From the NCBI GenBank assembly GCA_902826095.1, contig CADEDN010000011.1, positions 28,535 through 92,534 on the forward strand: DNA of 64,000 nt. Reading direction: 5' to 3'. Below the pieces are notes generated by a model that ran no database searches, was not told the origin of the DNA, and worked only from the letters and a program-made list of their open reading frames with translations. The translations under genes and the position numbers were made by a program. Of this stretch, positions 36,076-45,507 are shown in pieces; the stretch's first letter is position 1, and the number at the start of each line of letters is the position of its first letter. Source of the DNA: an uncultured Alphaproteobacteria bacterium. GTDB taxonomy: Bacteria; Pseudomonadota; Alphaproteobacteria; Caulobacterales; Parvularculaceae.

Positions 36076-37062
36076 TTACGGCTGGAAGTGATCATAACCG
36101 CCGCGATTTGCCTCGATCGGCGCCAAAACCGCATTGAGAAGCTTGACGCCCTCGCCCTTCACGACAGCGCCAATACGCGCGACGGGCGTTTTCGTCACTT
36201 GCGACGCCATCTCGATCGACCGACGGCGCGCGGCCGGCGCCGTGAACAGAATTTCGTAATCGTCGCCGGATGCCGCAAGGCGCGCGATCGACGCGTCGCG
36301 GTTATCCTGCTTGTCCAGCCATTGTCGCGCCGCGTCCGACATCGGAATCTTCTCGGCGAGGATTTCGATCGCGACGCCGGAACGGCGCGCGACATGCCCC
36401 GCATCCGCGATCAGTCCGTCCGAAACGTCGATCGAAGCACTCGCATGACCGCCAAGCGCGCCGCCGAGCGAAACGCGCGGGATCGGCAATTGATAGCGCT
36501 CGGACAAATGCGCCTTGTGGGACGCGCCCGGCTTGAACTCGCCGGAAAGCGCCGCAAGACCAAGGCCGGCGTCGCCGATCGTCCCGGAGACATAGACGTC
36601 ATCGCCGATTTTGGCGCCGGACCGACGGATGAGGCCGGCCGGGCCAACCGCGCCGATCATCGTCACCGATATGACAAGCGGCGCGCCTTTCATTCCATGC
36701 GCCGTCGTATCGCCGCCAAGGAGCGCAATTTTGTAGTGATCCTGATCGGCGCGGAGGCCCTCGGCGAATTCGGCGATCGTTTCCTCCTTGACGCAGAGAG
36801 GCCACACGCAGCCTAGGAAATAGCCGATCGGCCGCGCACCCTTCGCCGCCAGATCGGATAAGTTTACGCGAAGGGATTTCCTCGCGACGCTCGCCTTCGG
36901 ATCCCTCGCGCGAAAATGCACGCCCTCGACGAGGATGTCCTTGGTGACGACGAGATCGCCGGCGGCGACCAGGGCGGCGTCATCCGTCAGATTGAAGGCG
37001 CCGGGCGCGTCCGCGGAAAGAGGCGCGAAATATTTCGCGATAATGTCGAATTCGCCGCTCAA
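36076..37062 (-). CDS. thiL: thiamine-monophosphate kinase
   Basis: 328 residues of the AIR-synthetase-related fold. GEFDIIAKYFAPL opens as in ThiL; DDAALV, VVTKDILVEGVHF, LRVNLSDLAAKGARP (metal/ATP loop), and SIDVSDGLIADAGH are conserved. It phosphorylates thiamine phosphate to the diphosphate cofactor. The start is TTG (37060-37062), overlapping the nusB stop. It closes the nrdR-nusB-thiL run. Confidence 0.95.
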   Translation of the reverse strand: MSGEFDIIAKYFAPLSADAPGAFNLTDDAALVAAGDLVVTKDILVEGVHFRARDPKASVARKSLRVNLSDLAAKGARPIGYFLGCVWPLCVKEETIAEFAEGLRADQDHYKIALLGGDTTAHGMKGAPLVISVTMIGAVGPAGLIRRSGAKIGDDVYVSGTIGDAGLGLAALSGEFKPGASHKAHLSERYQLPIPRVSLGGALGGHASASIDVSDGLIADAGHVARRSGVAIEILAEKIPMSDAARQWLDKQDNRDASIARLAASGDDYEILFTAPAARRRSIEMASQVTKTPVARIGAVVKGEGVKLLNAVLAPIEANRGGYDHFQP

Positions 37063-37550
37063 TGGCCGCCGCGTCGGCCGTCAGCCGCGCGCTCGAATTC
37101 ATCGGCGCGCAAATCGCGCGCCAACGCGTCAAGCACGGCGTTGATGAAGCGTGGATCCTCCGCGCCGAAAAACGCGTTCGCAATCTCGACATATTCGTCA
37201 ATCACCGCGCGCGCGGGAATGTCCGGGCGGCTGATCAGCTCATAGCTGGAAGAACGCAGGATCGCGCGCACGGTCGCATCGAGTCTTGACAGCGTCCAGG
37301 ATTGGGCGAGGCGTTTTTCGATCAGCGGATCAATCTTCGCTTGGAGACGCACGACGCCGCGCACAAGCTCCGCGAAGAAATCGTCGTCGGCCTCGTGCAG
37401 CAGCCGGCCTTCGATGTCGGCGCCGAGACGGTGCGCGCGGAATTCGGCGATGACCCCGTCAACGCCGACGCCGCTCGCCTCCATTTGATAGAGCGCCTGC
37501 ACGGCGGCGAGCCGGGCGTTCGTTCGCGCTTGCATGCGGTTTGCAGTCAC
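37059..37550 (-). CDS. nusB: transcription antitermination factor NusB
   Basis: 163 residues from GTG 37550, or 158 from ATG 37535. The core TNARLAAVQALYQME and the helical bundle through SSYELISRPDIPARAVIDEYVEIANAF and FINAVLDALARDLR are diagnostic. NusB with NusE binds boxA of rRNA leaders. The upstream frame continues into nrdR but would overlap it fully, so it is not used. Confidence 0.95.
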   Translation of the reverse strand: MTANRMQARTNARLAAVQALYQMEASGVGVDGVIAEFRAHRLGADIEGRLLHEADDDFFAELVRGVVRLQAKIDPLIEKRLAQSWTLSRLDATVRAILRSSSYELISRPDIPARAVIDEYVEIANAFFGAEDPRFINAVLDALARDLRADEFERAADGRRGGH

Positions 37551-37569
37551 AGCTTCACCGGAACGGCCA

Positions 37570-38040
37570 TTACACGCCGCCCGCTCCTTCCTGCTCTTCC
37601 AGCTCGCCGATAAAATCGCCGAAATCACGGGCTTCGCGGAAATTCTTGTAAACGGAGGCGTACCGGACATAGGCGACATCATCGAGCCCTGCGAGCCCTT
37701 CCATCACCAATTGGCCGATCGCTTTGGAATCAATTTCATTCTCCCCCATCGCTTCAAGCCGTCGGATGACGCCCGTCACCATCTGGTCGACCCGCTCCTG
37801 GTCGACATTGCGCTTGCGCAACGAAATCAGCACAGACCGCATCAGCTTTTCGCGATCAAAGAGTTCGCGCCGCCCGGAACTCTTGACGACGACAAGCTCG
37901 CGCAGCTGGACGCGCTCAAACGTCGTAAACCGGCCGCTGCAAGCTGTGCACTGGCGACGCCTGCGAATGGACGACCCGTCCTCGGCCGAGCGTGAGTCCT
38001 TGACTTGCGTGTCCTCACATCCGCAAAACGGGCAGCGCAT
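37570..38040 (-). CDS. nrdR: transcriptional repressor NrdR
   Basis: 156 residues. N-terminal zinc ribbon [17 protein letters not shown]...[17 protein letters not shown] with four Cys, then the ATP-cone domain ([15 protein letters not shown]). NrdR senses ATP/dATP and represses ribonucleotide reductase genes. It follows glyA by five bases; glyA-nrdR(-ribDE)-nusB-thiL is a known alphaproteobacterial order, here without rib genes. Confidence 0.97.
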   Translation of the reverse strand: MRCPFCGCEDTQVKDSRSAEDGSSIRRRRQCTACSGRFTTFERVQLRELVVVKSSGRRELFDREKLMRSVLISLRKRNVDQERVDQMVTGVIRRLEAMGENEIDSKAIGQLVMEGLAGLDDVAYVRYASVYKNFREARDFGDFIGELEEQEGAGGV

Positions 38041-38045
38041 CGCTT

Positions 38046-39335
38046 TCAGCCGTAAATCGGAAAGCGCGCCGTCAGCGCTTTCACCTTTGCGCCGACGGCT
38101 CTTTCACAACTGGCGCTGTCGCCGCCGGCGGCAAGCGCGTCGAGGACTTCCGCCATCATCGCGCCGACGTCGCGAAACTCGCCCGCACCGAAGCCGCGCG
38201 TCGTGCAGGCGGGCGAGCCGACACGGATGCCCGAAGTAATCGTCGGCTTTTCCGGGTCGAACGGCACGCCGTTCTTGTTGCAGGTGATCCCCGCAGCCTC
38301 AAGGCTCTGCTCCGCCGCGTTTCCCTTCACCGCTTTCGGGCGCAAGTCGATCAGCGCGAGGTGCGTGTCCGTGCCGCCGGACACGACGGCGTAACCAGCC
38401 TCGACGAGCGTTGATGCAAGCGCCTTCGCGTTGACGACGACCTGCCGCGCATAGTCCCGAAATTCCGGCCGCAGCGCTTCGCCGAAAGCGACGGCCTTCG
38501 CTGCGATGACGTGCATCAGGGGACCCCCCTGAATCCCCGGAAACAGCGCGGACCGCAGCTTCTTGGCGAGGTCCTCGTCATTGGTGAGGACCATCCCGCC
38601 TCGCGGGCCGCGCAAAGTCTTGTGCGTTGTTGTGGTGACGACGTCGGCGACGCCGACCGGGGTCGGATAGACGCCTGCGGCGACGAGGCCGGCGAAATGC
38701 GCCATGTCGACCATGAGTTTTGCGCCGACGCTGTCAGCGATCGCCCTGAATTTCTTGAAGTCGATGATGCGCGAATAAGCGCTGCCGCCCGCGATGATCA
38801 CTTTCGGCTTGTGCGCCTCAGCCATTCTGGCCACCTCGTCGAAATCGATCAGATGGTCGTCGGGGCGGACGCCGTAATGCGTCGCCTTGAACCATTTTCC
38901 GGACTGGTTCGCCTTGCCGCCATGGGTCAGATGTCCGCCAGCGGACAAATCCATGCCAAGAAAGCAGTCGCCGGGCTGCATCAGCGCCATGAAGGCGCAT
39001 TGGTTCGCCTGACTGCCCGAGTGCGGTTGAACGATCGCCTGGGAACAACCAAAGAGTTGCTTTGCGCGTTCGATCGCCAATTCTTCCGCCTGGTCGACGA
39101 ATTCGCATCCGCCGTAGTACCGCTTGCCGGGGTACCCTTCGGCGTATTTGTTCGTCAGGACCGAGCCTTGCGCGTCAAGGACGGCGCGGCTGACGATGTT
39201 CTCAGAAGCAATGAGTTCGATCTGACTTTGCTGGCGCCCAATCTCCCGCGAAATGGCGTCAAACACCGCGGGGTCCCTTTCCAACAGGCGGGCCTTAAAA
39301 AAACTCTCTGGATTCAAGGCCTCGGCGGCGCGCAT
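38046..39335 (-). CDS. glyA: serine hydroxymethyltransferase
   Basis: 429 residues from ATG 39333-39335 with GAAGGA before it. PLP-Lys in [14 protein letters not shown]; substrate motifs [13 protein letters not shown] and [10 protein letters not shown]; family length. It makes glycine and methylene-tetrahydrofolate from serine, feeding the C4 heme pathway that starts with glycine at hemA nearby. Confidence 0.98.
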   Translation of the reverse strand: MRAAEALNPESFFKARLLERDPAVFDAISREIGRQQSQIELIASENIVSRAVLDAQGSVLTNKYAEGYPGKRYYGGCEFVDQAEELAIERAKQLFGCSQAIVQPHSGSQANQCAFMALMQPGDCFLGMDLSAGGHLTHGGKANQSGKWFKATHYGVRPDDHLIDFDEVARMAEAHKPKVIIAGGSAYSRIIDFKKFRAIADSVGAKLMVDMAHFAGLVAAGVYPTPVGVADVVTTTTHKTLRGPRGGMVLTNDEDLAKKLRSALFPGIQGGPLMHVIAAKAVAFGEALRPEFRDYARQVVVNAKALASTLVEAGYAVVSGGTDTHLALIDLRPKAVKGNAAEQSLEAAGITCNKNGVPFDPEKPTITSGIRVGSPACTTRGFGAGEFRDVGAMMAEVLDALAAGGDSASCERAVGAKVKALTARFPIYG

Positions 39336-39661
39336 GGGCGTTCCTTCATTAGCGGTGCGGCAGGATGGGCACCCTATACAAGCAGCAGCGAGGCCCGGCA
39401 ATCAGGCGCTCCGGCGTCCGGCGCATCGGCGGCCCCCAAGAATTTCCGTTCCGAAGAACAAGAAAACCGCTTCGAAAAGAAGAGGCGCTGGGCGGCTAAA
39501 TAAGACTTCGACGCCGCTTTACGTCGCTTCACTTGAATTGACGGATGAGCGGGTTTATTGGGCACGCGTTCCTAGCGGGCGTTGGGCGACTAGGACGTCA
39601 ATCCCGGCTGCGAAGTTCAATCTGTGAATGCGCAGCTGCAGGCAAACAAAGGACGGACTAA
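39336..39661. other. 326-base control region between glyA and mucR
   Basis: Divergent gene starts face outward. Short frames here lack ribosome sites and family resemblance. It presumably holds both promoters; no operator could be picked out by eye. Confidence 0.5.
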
Positions 39662-40144
39662 ATGGCGGAGAATACAAGGACGCTCGAATCGAGCGAAACG
39701 CTTCAATTGGCGACGGACATTGTCGCTGCCTATGTCAGCAACAATTCTGTTAGCGCTGACAAATTGCCAGCGCTGCTACAGGAAGTGCATGACGCGGTGC
39801 GCGCGCTAGCTTCCGGCGGCACGGCCAGCGCCGGCAACCAGCAACCGGCGGTCCCTGTAAAGAAATCCGTGACGTCCGACTACGTCATTTGCCTTGAAGA
39901 CGGCAAGAAACTCAAAATGCTGAAGCGCTATCTTCGCACGCAGTACGGCCTGTCGCCGGAAGATTATCGGCGCAAATGGGGCCTGCCGGCGGATTATCCG
40001 ATGGTCGCGCCGAATTATTCAAAACGCCGCTCGGAATTCGCCAAGGACATCGGCCTTGGCCGTACAGGCGGCAAGGCGGCGCCAAAGCGCGCCGGCAAGC
40101 GGGCGCCAAAAGTGCGCGGTCGCCCGCGCAAATTGGCGGCCTAA
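39662..40144 (+). CDS. MucR/Ros family transcriptional regulator with AT-hook tail
   Basis: 160 residues. The MucR core reads VICLEDGKKLKMLKRYLRTQYGLSPEDYRRKWGLPADYPMVAPNY. Compared with Ros, of the zinc ligands only Cys77 and Asp80 remain; the two His are Tyr90 and Gln94/Tyr95. The basic C-terminus ends in RGRPRK, a classical AT-hook. MucR proteins silence AT-rich or host-interaction genes and can link to cell-cycle control. The long basic tail is unusual. Confidence 0.92.
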   Translation: MAENTRTLESSETLQLATDIVAAYVSNNSVSADKLPALLQEVHDAVRALASGGTASAGNQQPAVPVKKSVTSDYVICLEDGKKLKMLKRYLRTQYGLSPEDYRRKWGLPADYPMVAPNYSKRRSEFAKDIGLGRTGGKAAPKRAGKRAPKVRGRPRKLAA

Positions 40145-40154
40145 GCCGCTGGCG

Positions 40155-40182
40155 TTAGCCCTGTCGATCACGACAGGGCTAA
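40155..40182. terminator. bidirectional hairpin between mucR and hemA
   Basis: TTAGCCCTGTCG-ATCA-CGACAGGGCTAA is a perfect 12-base stem with a four-base loop. The hemA stop codon (40168-40170) lies in the loop. The two genes converge here, so it can end both transcripts, though T runs are short. Confidence 0.7.
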
Positions 40183-41448
40183 ATTCGCCTCGGTCTTGGC
40201 GAACGCCCTCTCGGCGCGTCGAAGTCCTAGCACCCGCCAGGCATCGTTCAGCGCTTCGACCAGCGCGTCAAAATCCGCATCCGAATGGAGGGGAGACGGC
40301 GTCAGGCGAAGCCGCTCGGTTCCCTTCGGCACGGTCGGATAATTGATCGGCTGAACGTAAATCGCGTGCTGCTCAAGCAGAAAATCGGAAACCGCCTTGC
40401 ATTGCACCGGGTCGCCGACCAGCAGCGGCACGATGTGGCTGACTGACGGCATGACCGGCAAACCCTCATCGCGGAGACGCTTCTTCAACGTCGCCGCCCG
40501 TTCCTGGTGCCGTTCGCGAAGGTTTTTCGACGTGCGCAGGATCTTCACGCTGCGCAGCGCGCCGGCGACGAGAACCGGCGAGAGCGCGGTCGTGAAGATA
40601 AAGCCTGATGCATAAGACCGGATGGCGTCGACGACAGCGGCGCGCGCGGCGATATAGCCGCCCATGACGCCGAAAGCCTTGCCGAGCGTGCCTTCGATCA
40701 GATCGATCCGCGCTTCCGCGCCGTCACGCTGGGCGACGCCGCCGCCCTCTTCGCCGTAAAGGCCGACCGCGTGCACTTCATCAAGGTAGGTGAAGGCGCC
40801 GTATTTCTCCGCGAGGTCGCAAATCATGTTGATTGGCGAAATGTCCCCGTCCATGGAGTACACAGATTCAAAGGCGATGACTTTGGGCCGGTGCGCCGGG
40901 ATCTCTTTCAGCAGGGACTCAAGATGACGGACATCATTGTGCCGCCAGACAAGCTTTGCTGACCGCCCTCCGCGGATCCCCTCAATCATCGACGCGTGGT
41001 TGAGTTCGTCGGAGAGAATGACGCAATCGGGCAGGATCTTCGACAGCGTCGCCAGCGTCGCTTCATTGGCGACATAGCCGGACGTAAAGAGCAGCGCCGC
41101 TTCCTTCCGGTGCAGCGACGCGAGTTCGCGCTCGAGAAGGACATGGTAATGGGTGGTGCCGGCGATATTGCGGGTGCCGCCCGCGCCCGCCCCAACGCGG
41201 TCGGCGGCGGTCTTGATCGCCGCGACAACGCATTCGTGCTGCCCCATCCCAAGATAGTCGTTCGAGCACCAGACGGTGATTTCCTTCGGTGAAGCGCCGC
41301 CATGATAGATCGCGCGCGGAAACCGGCCGCAAATTCGCTCAATGTCGGCGAACACCCGATAGCGGCCCTCGGCTCTGACGGCGCCAAGGGCGGTTTCGAA
41401 TGCTTCTTCATAGTTGAATGTCACGTCGCGCAGCGCCTTTGAGCCCAT
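40168..41448 (-). CDS. hemA: 5-aminolevulinate synthase
   Basis: 426 residues. Fold-type I PLP enzyme with Lys in [27 protein letters not shown], and the succinyl-CoA/glycine motifs [11 protein letters not shown] and [10 protein letters not shown]. It condenses glycine and succinyl-CoA, the first step of the C4 heme pathway restricted to alphaproteobacteria and mitochondria. The gene lies 110 bases from a MarR-type gene and near hemB. Confidence 0.98.
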   Translation of the reverse strand: MGSKALRDVTFNYEEAFETALGAVRAEGRYRVFADIERICGRFPRAIYHGGASPKEITVWCSNDYLGMGQHECVVAAIKTAADRVGAGAGGTRNIAGTTHYHVLLERELASLHRKEAALLFTSGYVANEATLATLSKILPDCVILSDELNHASMIEGIRGGRSAKLVWRHNDVRHLESLLKEIPAHRPKVIAFESVYSMDGDISPINMICDLAEKYGAFTYLDEVHAVGLYGEEGGGVAQRDGAEARIDLIEGTLGKAFGVMGGYIAARAAVVDAIRSYASGFIFTTALSPVLVAGALRSVKILRTSKNLRERHQERAATLKKRLRDEGLPVMPSVSHIVPLLVGDPVQCKAVSDFLLEQHAIYVQPINYPTVPKGTERLRLTPSPLHSDADFDALVEALNDAWRVLGLRRAERAFAKTEANLALS

Positions 41449-41557
41449 TTGTAGATAAGGGTCATGCGCACGGATTTGCTAGTCGATTCGACCGAAAAAT
41501 GCGGACGGATCGCCGCATTTCCGGTCGTCTATTGCGAATGATTCTTAGGTGGCGCCC

Positions 41558-42088
41558 TTACAGGCGATAGCGAACCTGATCAGCCCAGAAACGCTCGAGG
41601 CGCTGCAGCGATTTGTTCGTTTGATCCATCATGCCGATGTCGACGCCGCCGACTTGTTCGACTGAACCGAGTTGGCGCTCGAAAAGCTCGGCCAGCTTGT
41701 CGCGGACATTAAGTCCTGACGCTGTCAGCGAGACGCGTTTGGAGCGCCGGTCGACGTCCGAGCGCTGGTCGCGAATATACCCTTTATCAACCAATTGCTT
41801 CAGGTTGTAAGAGACGTTTGAACCGAGATAGTGGCCGCGCGAGCGCAACTCGCCGGGCGTCAGTTCGGCATCGCCGATATTGTAGAGGAGCAGCGCCTGG
41901 ACCGAATTGATGTCTGTCTGGCCAAGGCGCTCAAGTTCGTCCTTGATGACGTCCAGCAGCTGACGATGGAGGCGTTCCACCAGATGAAGGAGTTGCAGAT
42001 AGGACGCGCGCAGCGCCGTCGGATCGCCGACGGTCTTTTCGCTCCGCCCGATCGCCGTTCCAACCATTGCTCGCTCGACTGCCGCCAT
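41558..42088 (-). CDS. MarR-family winged-helix regulator (LdtR-like)
   Basis: 176 residues. A winged-helix domain with DINSVQALLLYNIGDAELTPGELRSRGHYLGSNVSYNLKQL and wing DQRSDVDRRSKRVSLT. This resembles the LdtR group of rhizobial MarR proteins. It sits between hemA (same strand) and hemB (divergent), so heme genes are candidate targets. AGGCG precedes the start. Ligand unknown. Confidence 0.85.
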   Translation of the reverse strand: MAAVERAMVGTAIGRSEKTVGDPTALRASYLQLLHLVERLHRQLLDVIKDELERLGQTDINSVQALLLYNIGDAELTPGELRSRGHYLGSNVSYNLKQLVDKGYIRDQRSDVDRRSKRVSLTASGLNVRDKLAELFERQLGSVEQVGGVDIGMMDQTNKSLQRLERFWADQVRYRL

Positions 42089-42239
42089 TGATACGCCTCA
42101 CAAAACCCGGACCCAACGCCGAACCCTAGGGGAATTCCCTAAAAGGCCCGTTAAATGCGGCGGATCAATTTGCAATCAAATTGCAATGCCGGAAGTAACA
42201 AGGCATGAAATTCCGGCAACGCAGCAGCGACGAAATACG

Positions 42240-43238
42240 ATGCCAAACCTTTCCCAAAGCTTTCCGACAACGCGGCTTCGACGGGTTCGACGCACGCCAT
42301 GGTCGCGCGCGCTCGTCGCTGAAACCCGAATCGCGCCGCAGGATTTCATCTGGGCGCTCATCATTCGCGACGGCGACAATTTGCGCGAACCCGTGCCGTC
42401 GATGCCGGGCGTCGAGCGCCTTTCCGTCGATCAGGCGGTCGCCGCCGCGCGCGAGGCGAGATCGCTCGGCCTGCCGGCGCTTGCGCTTTTTCCCTACACG
42501 TCGGCGAAGGACAGAAGCGCGGACGCGGCGCTTGCTTTCGACCCGGACAATTTGATGTGCCGTGCGGCGCGCGCGATCAAGGATGCGGTTCCCGAGATCG
42601 GGCTGATGGCGGACGTCGCCCTCGATCCCTACACGGATCACGGGCATGACGGGTTTCTCGAAGGCGGCGAGATCGTCAATGACCGCACTGTCGAAGCGCT
42701 TGTTCGCCAGTCGATTGTCGAAGCGAAGGCCGGCTTCGACATCATCGCGCCGTCCGACATGATGGACGGGCGCGTCGGCCCGATCCGCAAGGGGCTTGAC
42801 CGCGAAGGTTTCGCGCATGTTCAGATCATGTCCTATGCCGCGAAATACGCGTCTTGCTTTTATGGGCCCTATCGCGACGCGATCGGATCGTCGGGCGTCC
42901 TGAAAGGCGACAAGCGCACCTATCAGATGGACCCCGCAAACGCCGACGAGGCATTGCGCGAAGTCGCGATGGACATCGCCGAAGGCGCTGACAGCGTCAT
43001 GGTGAAACCCGCGGGCGCCTATCTCGACATCATCGCTCGCGTGAAGGACGCCTTCCGCATGCCGACTTTCGCGTTCCAGGTTTCCGGCGAATATGCGATG
43101 ATCATGGCGGCGGCGCAAAACGGATGGATTGACGGCGACCGCGCAATTATCGAGAGCTTGACCGCAATCAGGCGGGCGGGCGCTGACGGCGTCATCACCT
43201 ATTTCGGCGCGAAGGCCGCAAGGCTTCTCGGCGCGTAA
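42240..43238 (+). CDS. hemB: delta-aminolevulinic acid dehydratase (porphobilinogen synthase)
   Basis: 332 residues from ATG 42240 (an ATG at 42186 adds 18 residues). Core motifs LFPYTSAKDRSADAALAFDPDNL, DVALDPYTDHGHDG, IIAPSDMMDGRVG and the Schiff-base Lys in MVKPAGAYLD. The metal site is DPYTDHGHDG, the Asp-type, magnesium-dependent form without the zinc cysteines. Second step of heme synthesis. Confidence 0.97.
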   Translation: MPNLSQSFPTTRLRRVRRTPWSRALVAETRIAPQDFIWALIIRDGDNLREPVPSMPGVERLSVDQAVAAAREARSLGLPALALFPYTSAKDRSADAALAFDPDNLMCRAARAIKDAVPEIGLMADVALDPYTDHGHDGFLEGGEIVNDRTVEALVRQSIVEAKAGFDIIAPSDMMDGRVGPIRKGLDREGFAHVQIMSYAAKYASCFYGPYRDAIGSSGVLKGDKRTYQMDPANADEALREVAMDIAEGADSVMVKPAGAYLDIIARVKDAFRMPTFAFQVSGEYAMIMAAAQNGWIDGDRAIIESLTAIRRAGADGVITYFGAKAARLLGA

Positions 43239-43299
43239 ACTCCCGGCCCGGTTCGATATTGACTGCCTTCACCGGCCGTTCCGCCAACGGAGAATTCCC

Positions 43300-44964
43300 C
43301 TACTCGCCCCGAAGATAAACGGTGTCGCCGCCGACGACCGTGCGAACGACCTCGATTTCGCGAATCGACTCTTCATCCGCACCGGTCGGATCGGCCGACA
43401 GGACGACGATGTCGGCGAGCTTGCCGGCTTCAAGCGTGCCGACCTGGTCTTCCATGAAACCCGCATAGGCGTTCGTCACGGTATAGGCGGTCAGGGCCTC
43501 TTCGCCGGTGATTTTCTGTTCCGGCGTCCAGCCGCCAGGATTCAGGCCGTCTGTTGTGCGGCGGAACATCGCCGCGTCGATGCCGATGAGCGGATTGAGC
43601 GGCGCAACCGGCCAATCTGAGCCGAAGGTCAGCGATGCGCCGGCGTCAAGAAGCGAGCGAAACGCGTAGGTCGTCTTGATCGCTTCTGGTCCGATGCGCT
43701 TGGCCGCCCAGCGGCCGTCATCGGCGGCGTGATAGGGCTGCATCGAGGCGATGATGTCGCCCTTGCCAAATCCCGCGATCGCCGCCGGCGTCAGATGTTG
43801 CGCGTGTTCGACGCGGAATCGCTTGTCGTGCAATTTCTCGCCGCCGATATCCGCAAATGTTTCAAGAACGAAGTCGTTCGCCCGCTCGCCGATCGCGTGA
43901 ATGGTGACATGAAGACCGGCGGCGTCAGCGGATTGCGCCCATTGCGCCAATTGCGCCGGCGGCTGCATGGTGAGGCCGGTCGTGTCCGCGTCAAGATATT
44001 TGTCGTAACGCCACGCCGTCCGCGAACCGAGCGAGCCGTCGACATAGCCCTTGACCGCGCCCCAGCGCAGAGTCGCGTCGCCGCGGCCGTTTTCGTTGAC
44101 GAAATCCGCAACATCTTTCCAATTCGCGATCGGTGCGAAAACATAAACGCGCAGCTTCATCGCGCCGTTGTCATGGAGCTTCTTGAACGCGTTGAGATTG
44201 ACGAGCCCTCCGGCGGGCAGCGGCATGTCGTGCACCTGCGTGACGCCATGCGCGAAGGCCTCGGCCTGCCCGCGCAGAAAGGCTTCTGCGCGCTGCTCGT
44301 CCGAAGGCGGCGGAATGACCGCCTCGACGATCTCCATCGCCTTGTCCTTCACCGTTCCGGTGACGCGGCCGGTCTTGTCGCGGCCGATCTCGCCGCCTTC
44401 CGGCGTCGGCGTCTTGTCGTCGAGCCCCGCGCGCTTCAGCGCCAGCGAATTGGCGAGCGCCTGATGGCCGTCATAGCGCGTCACATAGACGGGATTGTCC
44501 GGCGTGACGGCGTCGATCCATTTGCGATCCGGCAAATAGCCGCCCCACTTCTCCTCATCCCAGTTGCCGCCGAGGATCCATTCGCCCTTCGGGCGCGACT
44601 TCGCATAGTCGGCGATGTGACGGACAAATTCCTCCTTGCTCGCCGCGTCATTCAGCTGGACGCTCGCAAGCGCGAAGGAGCCGTCAAAAAAATGCGTATG
44701 ATTGTCGATGAATCCGGGCGCGACGAATTTTCCGGCAAGATCGACGATCTCGGTCGCATCGCCATGATGGCGGTGCGCGCCTTTCTGATCGCCGACATAG
44801 TTGATCTTGTCGCCCTTTAAGGCGATCGCGCTCTCACGACTGGCGCCCTTGACGCCGGTCCAGACATTTCCGTTGAGATAGATGATGTCCGCGGTCGCGA
44901 TGGGAAGCGCCGAGGCGCAGCCGGCAATCAGCAACGCCAGCGCGGCGCCTGCGAAGTGTTTCAT
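43300..44964 (-). CDS. amidohydrolase family lipoprotein (YtcJ-like)
   Basis: 554 residues from ATG 44964, behind GAGGG; an upstream ATG adds five residues. Lipobox LLIAGC (Cys16). An Amidohydro_3 metal-hydrolase follows with metal motif GFIDNHTHFFDG, later His in HVTIHAIGERAND and RVEHAQHL, and Asp in FGSDWPVAPLNP. Relatives act on N-acyl or amide substrates; the exact substrate is unknown. The lipid anchor places it at the envelope. Confidence 0.88.
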   Translation of the reverse strand: MKHFAGAALALLIAGCASALPIATADIIYLNGNVWTGVKGASRESAIALKGDKINYVGDQKGAHRHHGDATEIVDLAGKFVAPGFIDNHTHFFDGSFALASVQLNDAASKEEFVRHIADYAKSRPKGEWILGGNWDEEKWGGYLPDRKWIDAVTPDNPVYVTRYDGHQALANSLALKRAGLDDKTPTPEGGEIGRDKTGRVTGTVKDKAMEIVEAVIPPPSDEQRAEAFLRGQAEAFAHGVTQVHDMPLPAGGLVNLNAFKKLHDNGAMKLRVYVFAPIANWKDVADFVNENGRGDATLRWGAVKGYVDGSLGSRTAWRYDKYLDADTTGLTMQPPAQLAQWAQSADAAGLHVTIHAIGERANDFVLETFADIGGEKLHDKRFRVEHAQHLTPAAIAGFGKGDIIASMQPYHAADDGRWAAKRIGPEAIKTTYAFRSLLDAGASLTFGSDWPVAPLNPLIGIDAAMFRRTTDGLNPGGWTPEQKITGEEALTAYTVTNAYAGFMEDQVGTLEAGKLADIVVLSADPTGADEESIREIEVVRTVVGGDTVYLRGE

Positions 44965-44975
44965 GTCGCCCTCTT

Positions 44976-45503
44976 TCATCTCTCGTCCGGCGGATAGACC
45001 GGCGCGAGGCGGCCCATCACCTCCGGCCCCAGCGCATCATAGAACCCGACATGCGCCTCGCCGCAAGCAAAACGGATCTGGTCGAGGTCGGCGGCGGCGA
45101 AGAGGCGTATCTGCAAGGGTGAAAGCCCTTCGGCGCGCGATGCGGCGGCGATGGCGTTCTGAACGTCGCGGATGCAGGTCGCATCGACCGGAAAACTCTG
45201 CGCGCCGTGGGCGGCGCCGGCGGCGTCCCACGCCCAGTAAAGCGCTTCCGCCGCCTCGCCCGCAGCGCCGCCGCGAAGCGCCTTCACGCGCTCGGCGAGC
45301 GGCCCCAGCTTCCTTTCCCAATATTCGCCGGTCGCCGCCGCCTCGTCGAGCGCGTCGCACAGGGCGAGCATCAATTCGCGATCCTTCGGCGGGAATCCCT
45401 TACGCAGATGAAACACCGCGCGCCGCGCCATGCGCGCGGCGATCAGCGCCTGCGCCCAGAGCGGCAATTTCGGTATCTGGTCGAGTTCAAAGATCGCCGC
45501 CAC
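44976..45503 (-). CDS. conserved-looking hypothetical protein
   Basis: 175 residues from GTG 45503, four bases past the stop of the DUF5671 gene; an upstream start would overlap that gene. Mostly helical and soluble, with VFHLRKGFPPKDRELMLALCDALDEA and a C-terminal GEAHVGFYDALGPEVMGRLAPVYPPDER. I do not recognise a family. Tight spacing suggests one operon from 46734 to 43300. Confidence 0.6.
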   Translation of the reverse strand: MAAIFELDQIPKLPLWAQALIAARMARRAVFHLRKGFPPKDRELMLALCDALDEAAATGEYWERKLGPLAERVKALRGGAAGEAAEALYWAWDAAGAAHGAQSFPVDATCIRDVQNAIAAASRAEGLSPLQIRLFAAADLDQIRFACGEAHVGFYDALGPEVMGRLAPVYPPDER

Positions 45504-45507
45504 GCGA

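Noticed and set aside
42165..43118. Minus-strand frame of 317 codons
   Set aside because: Antisense to hemB.
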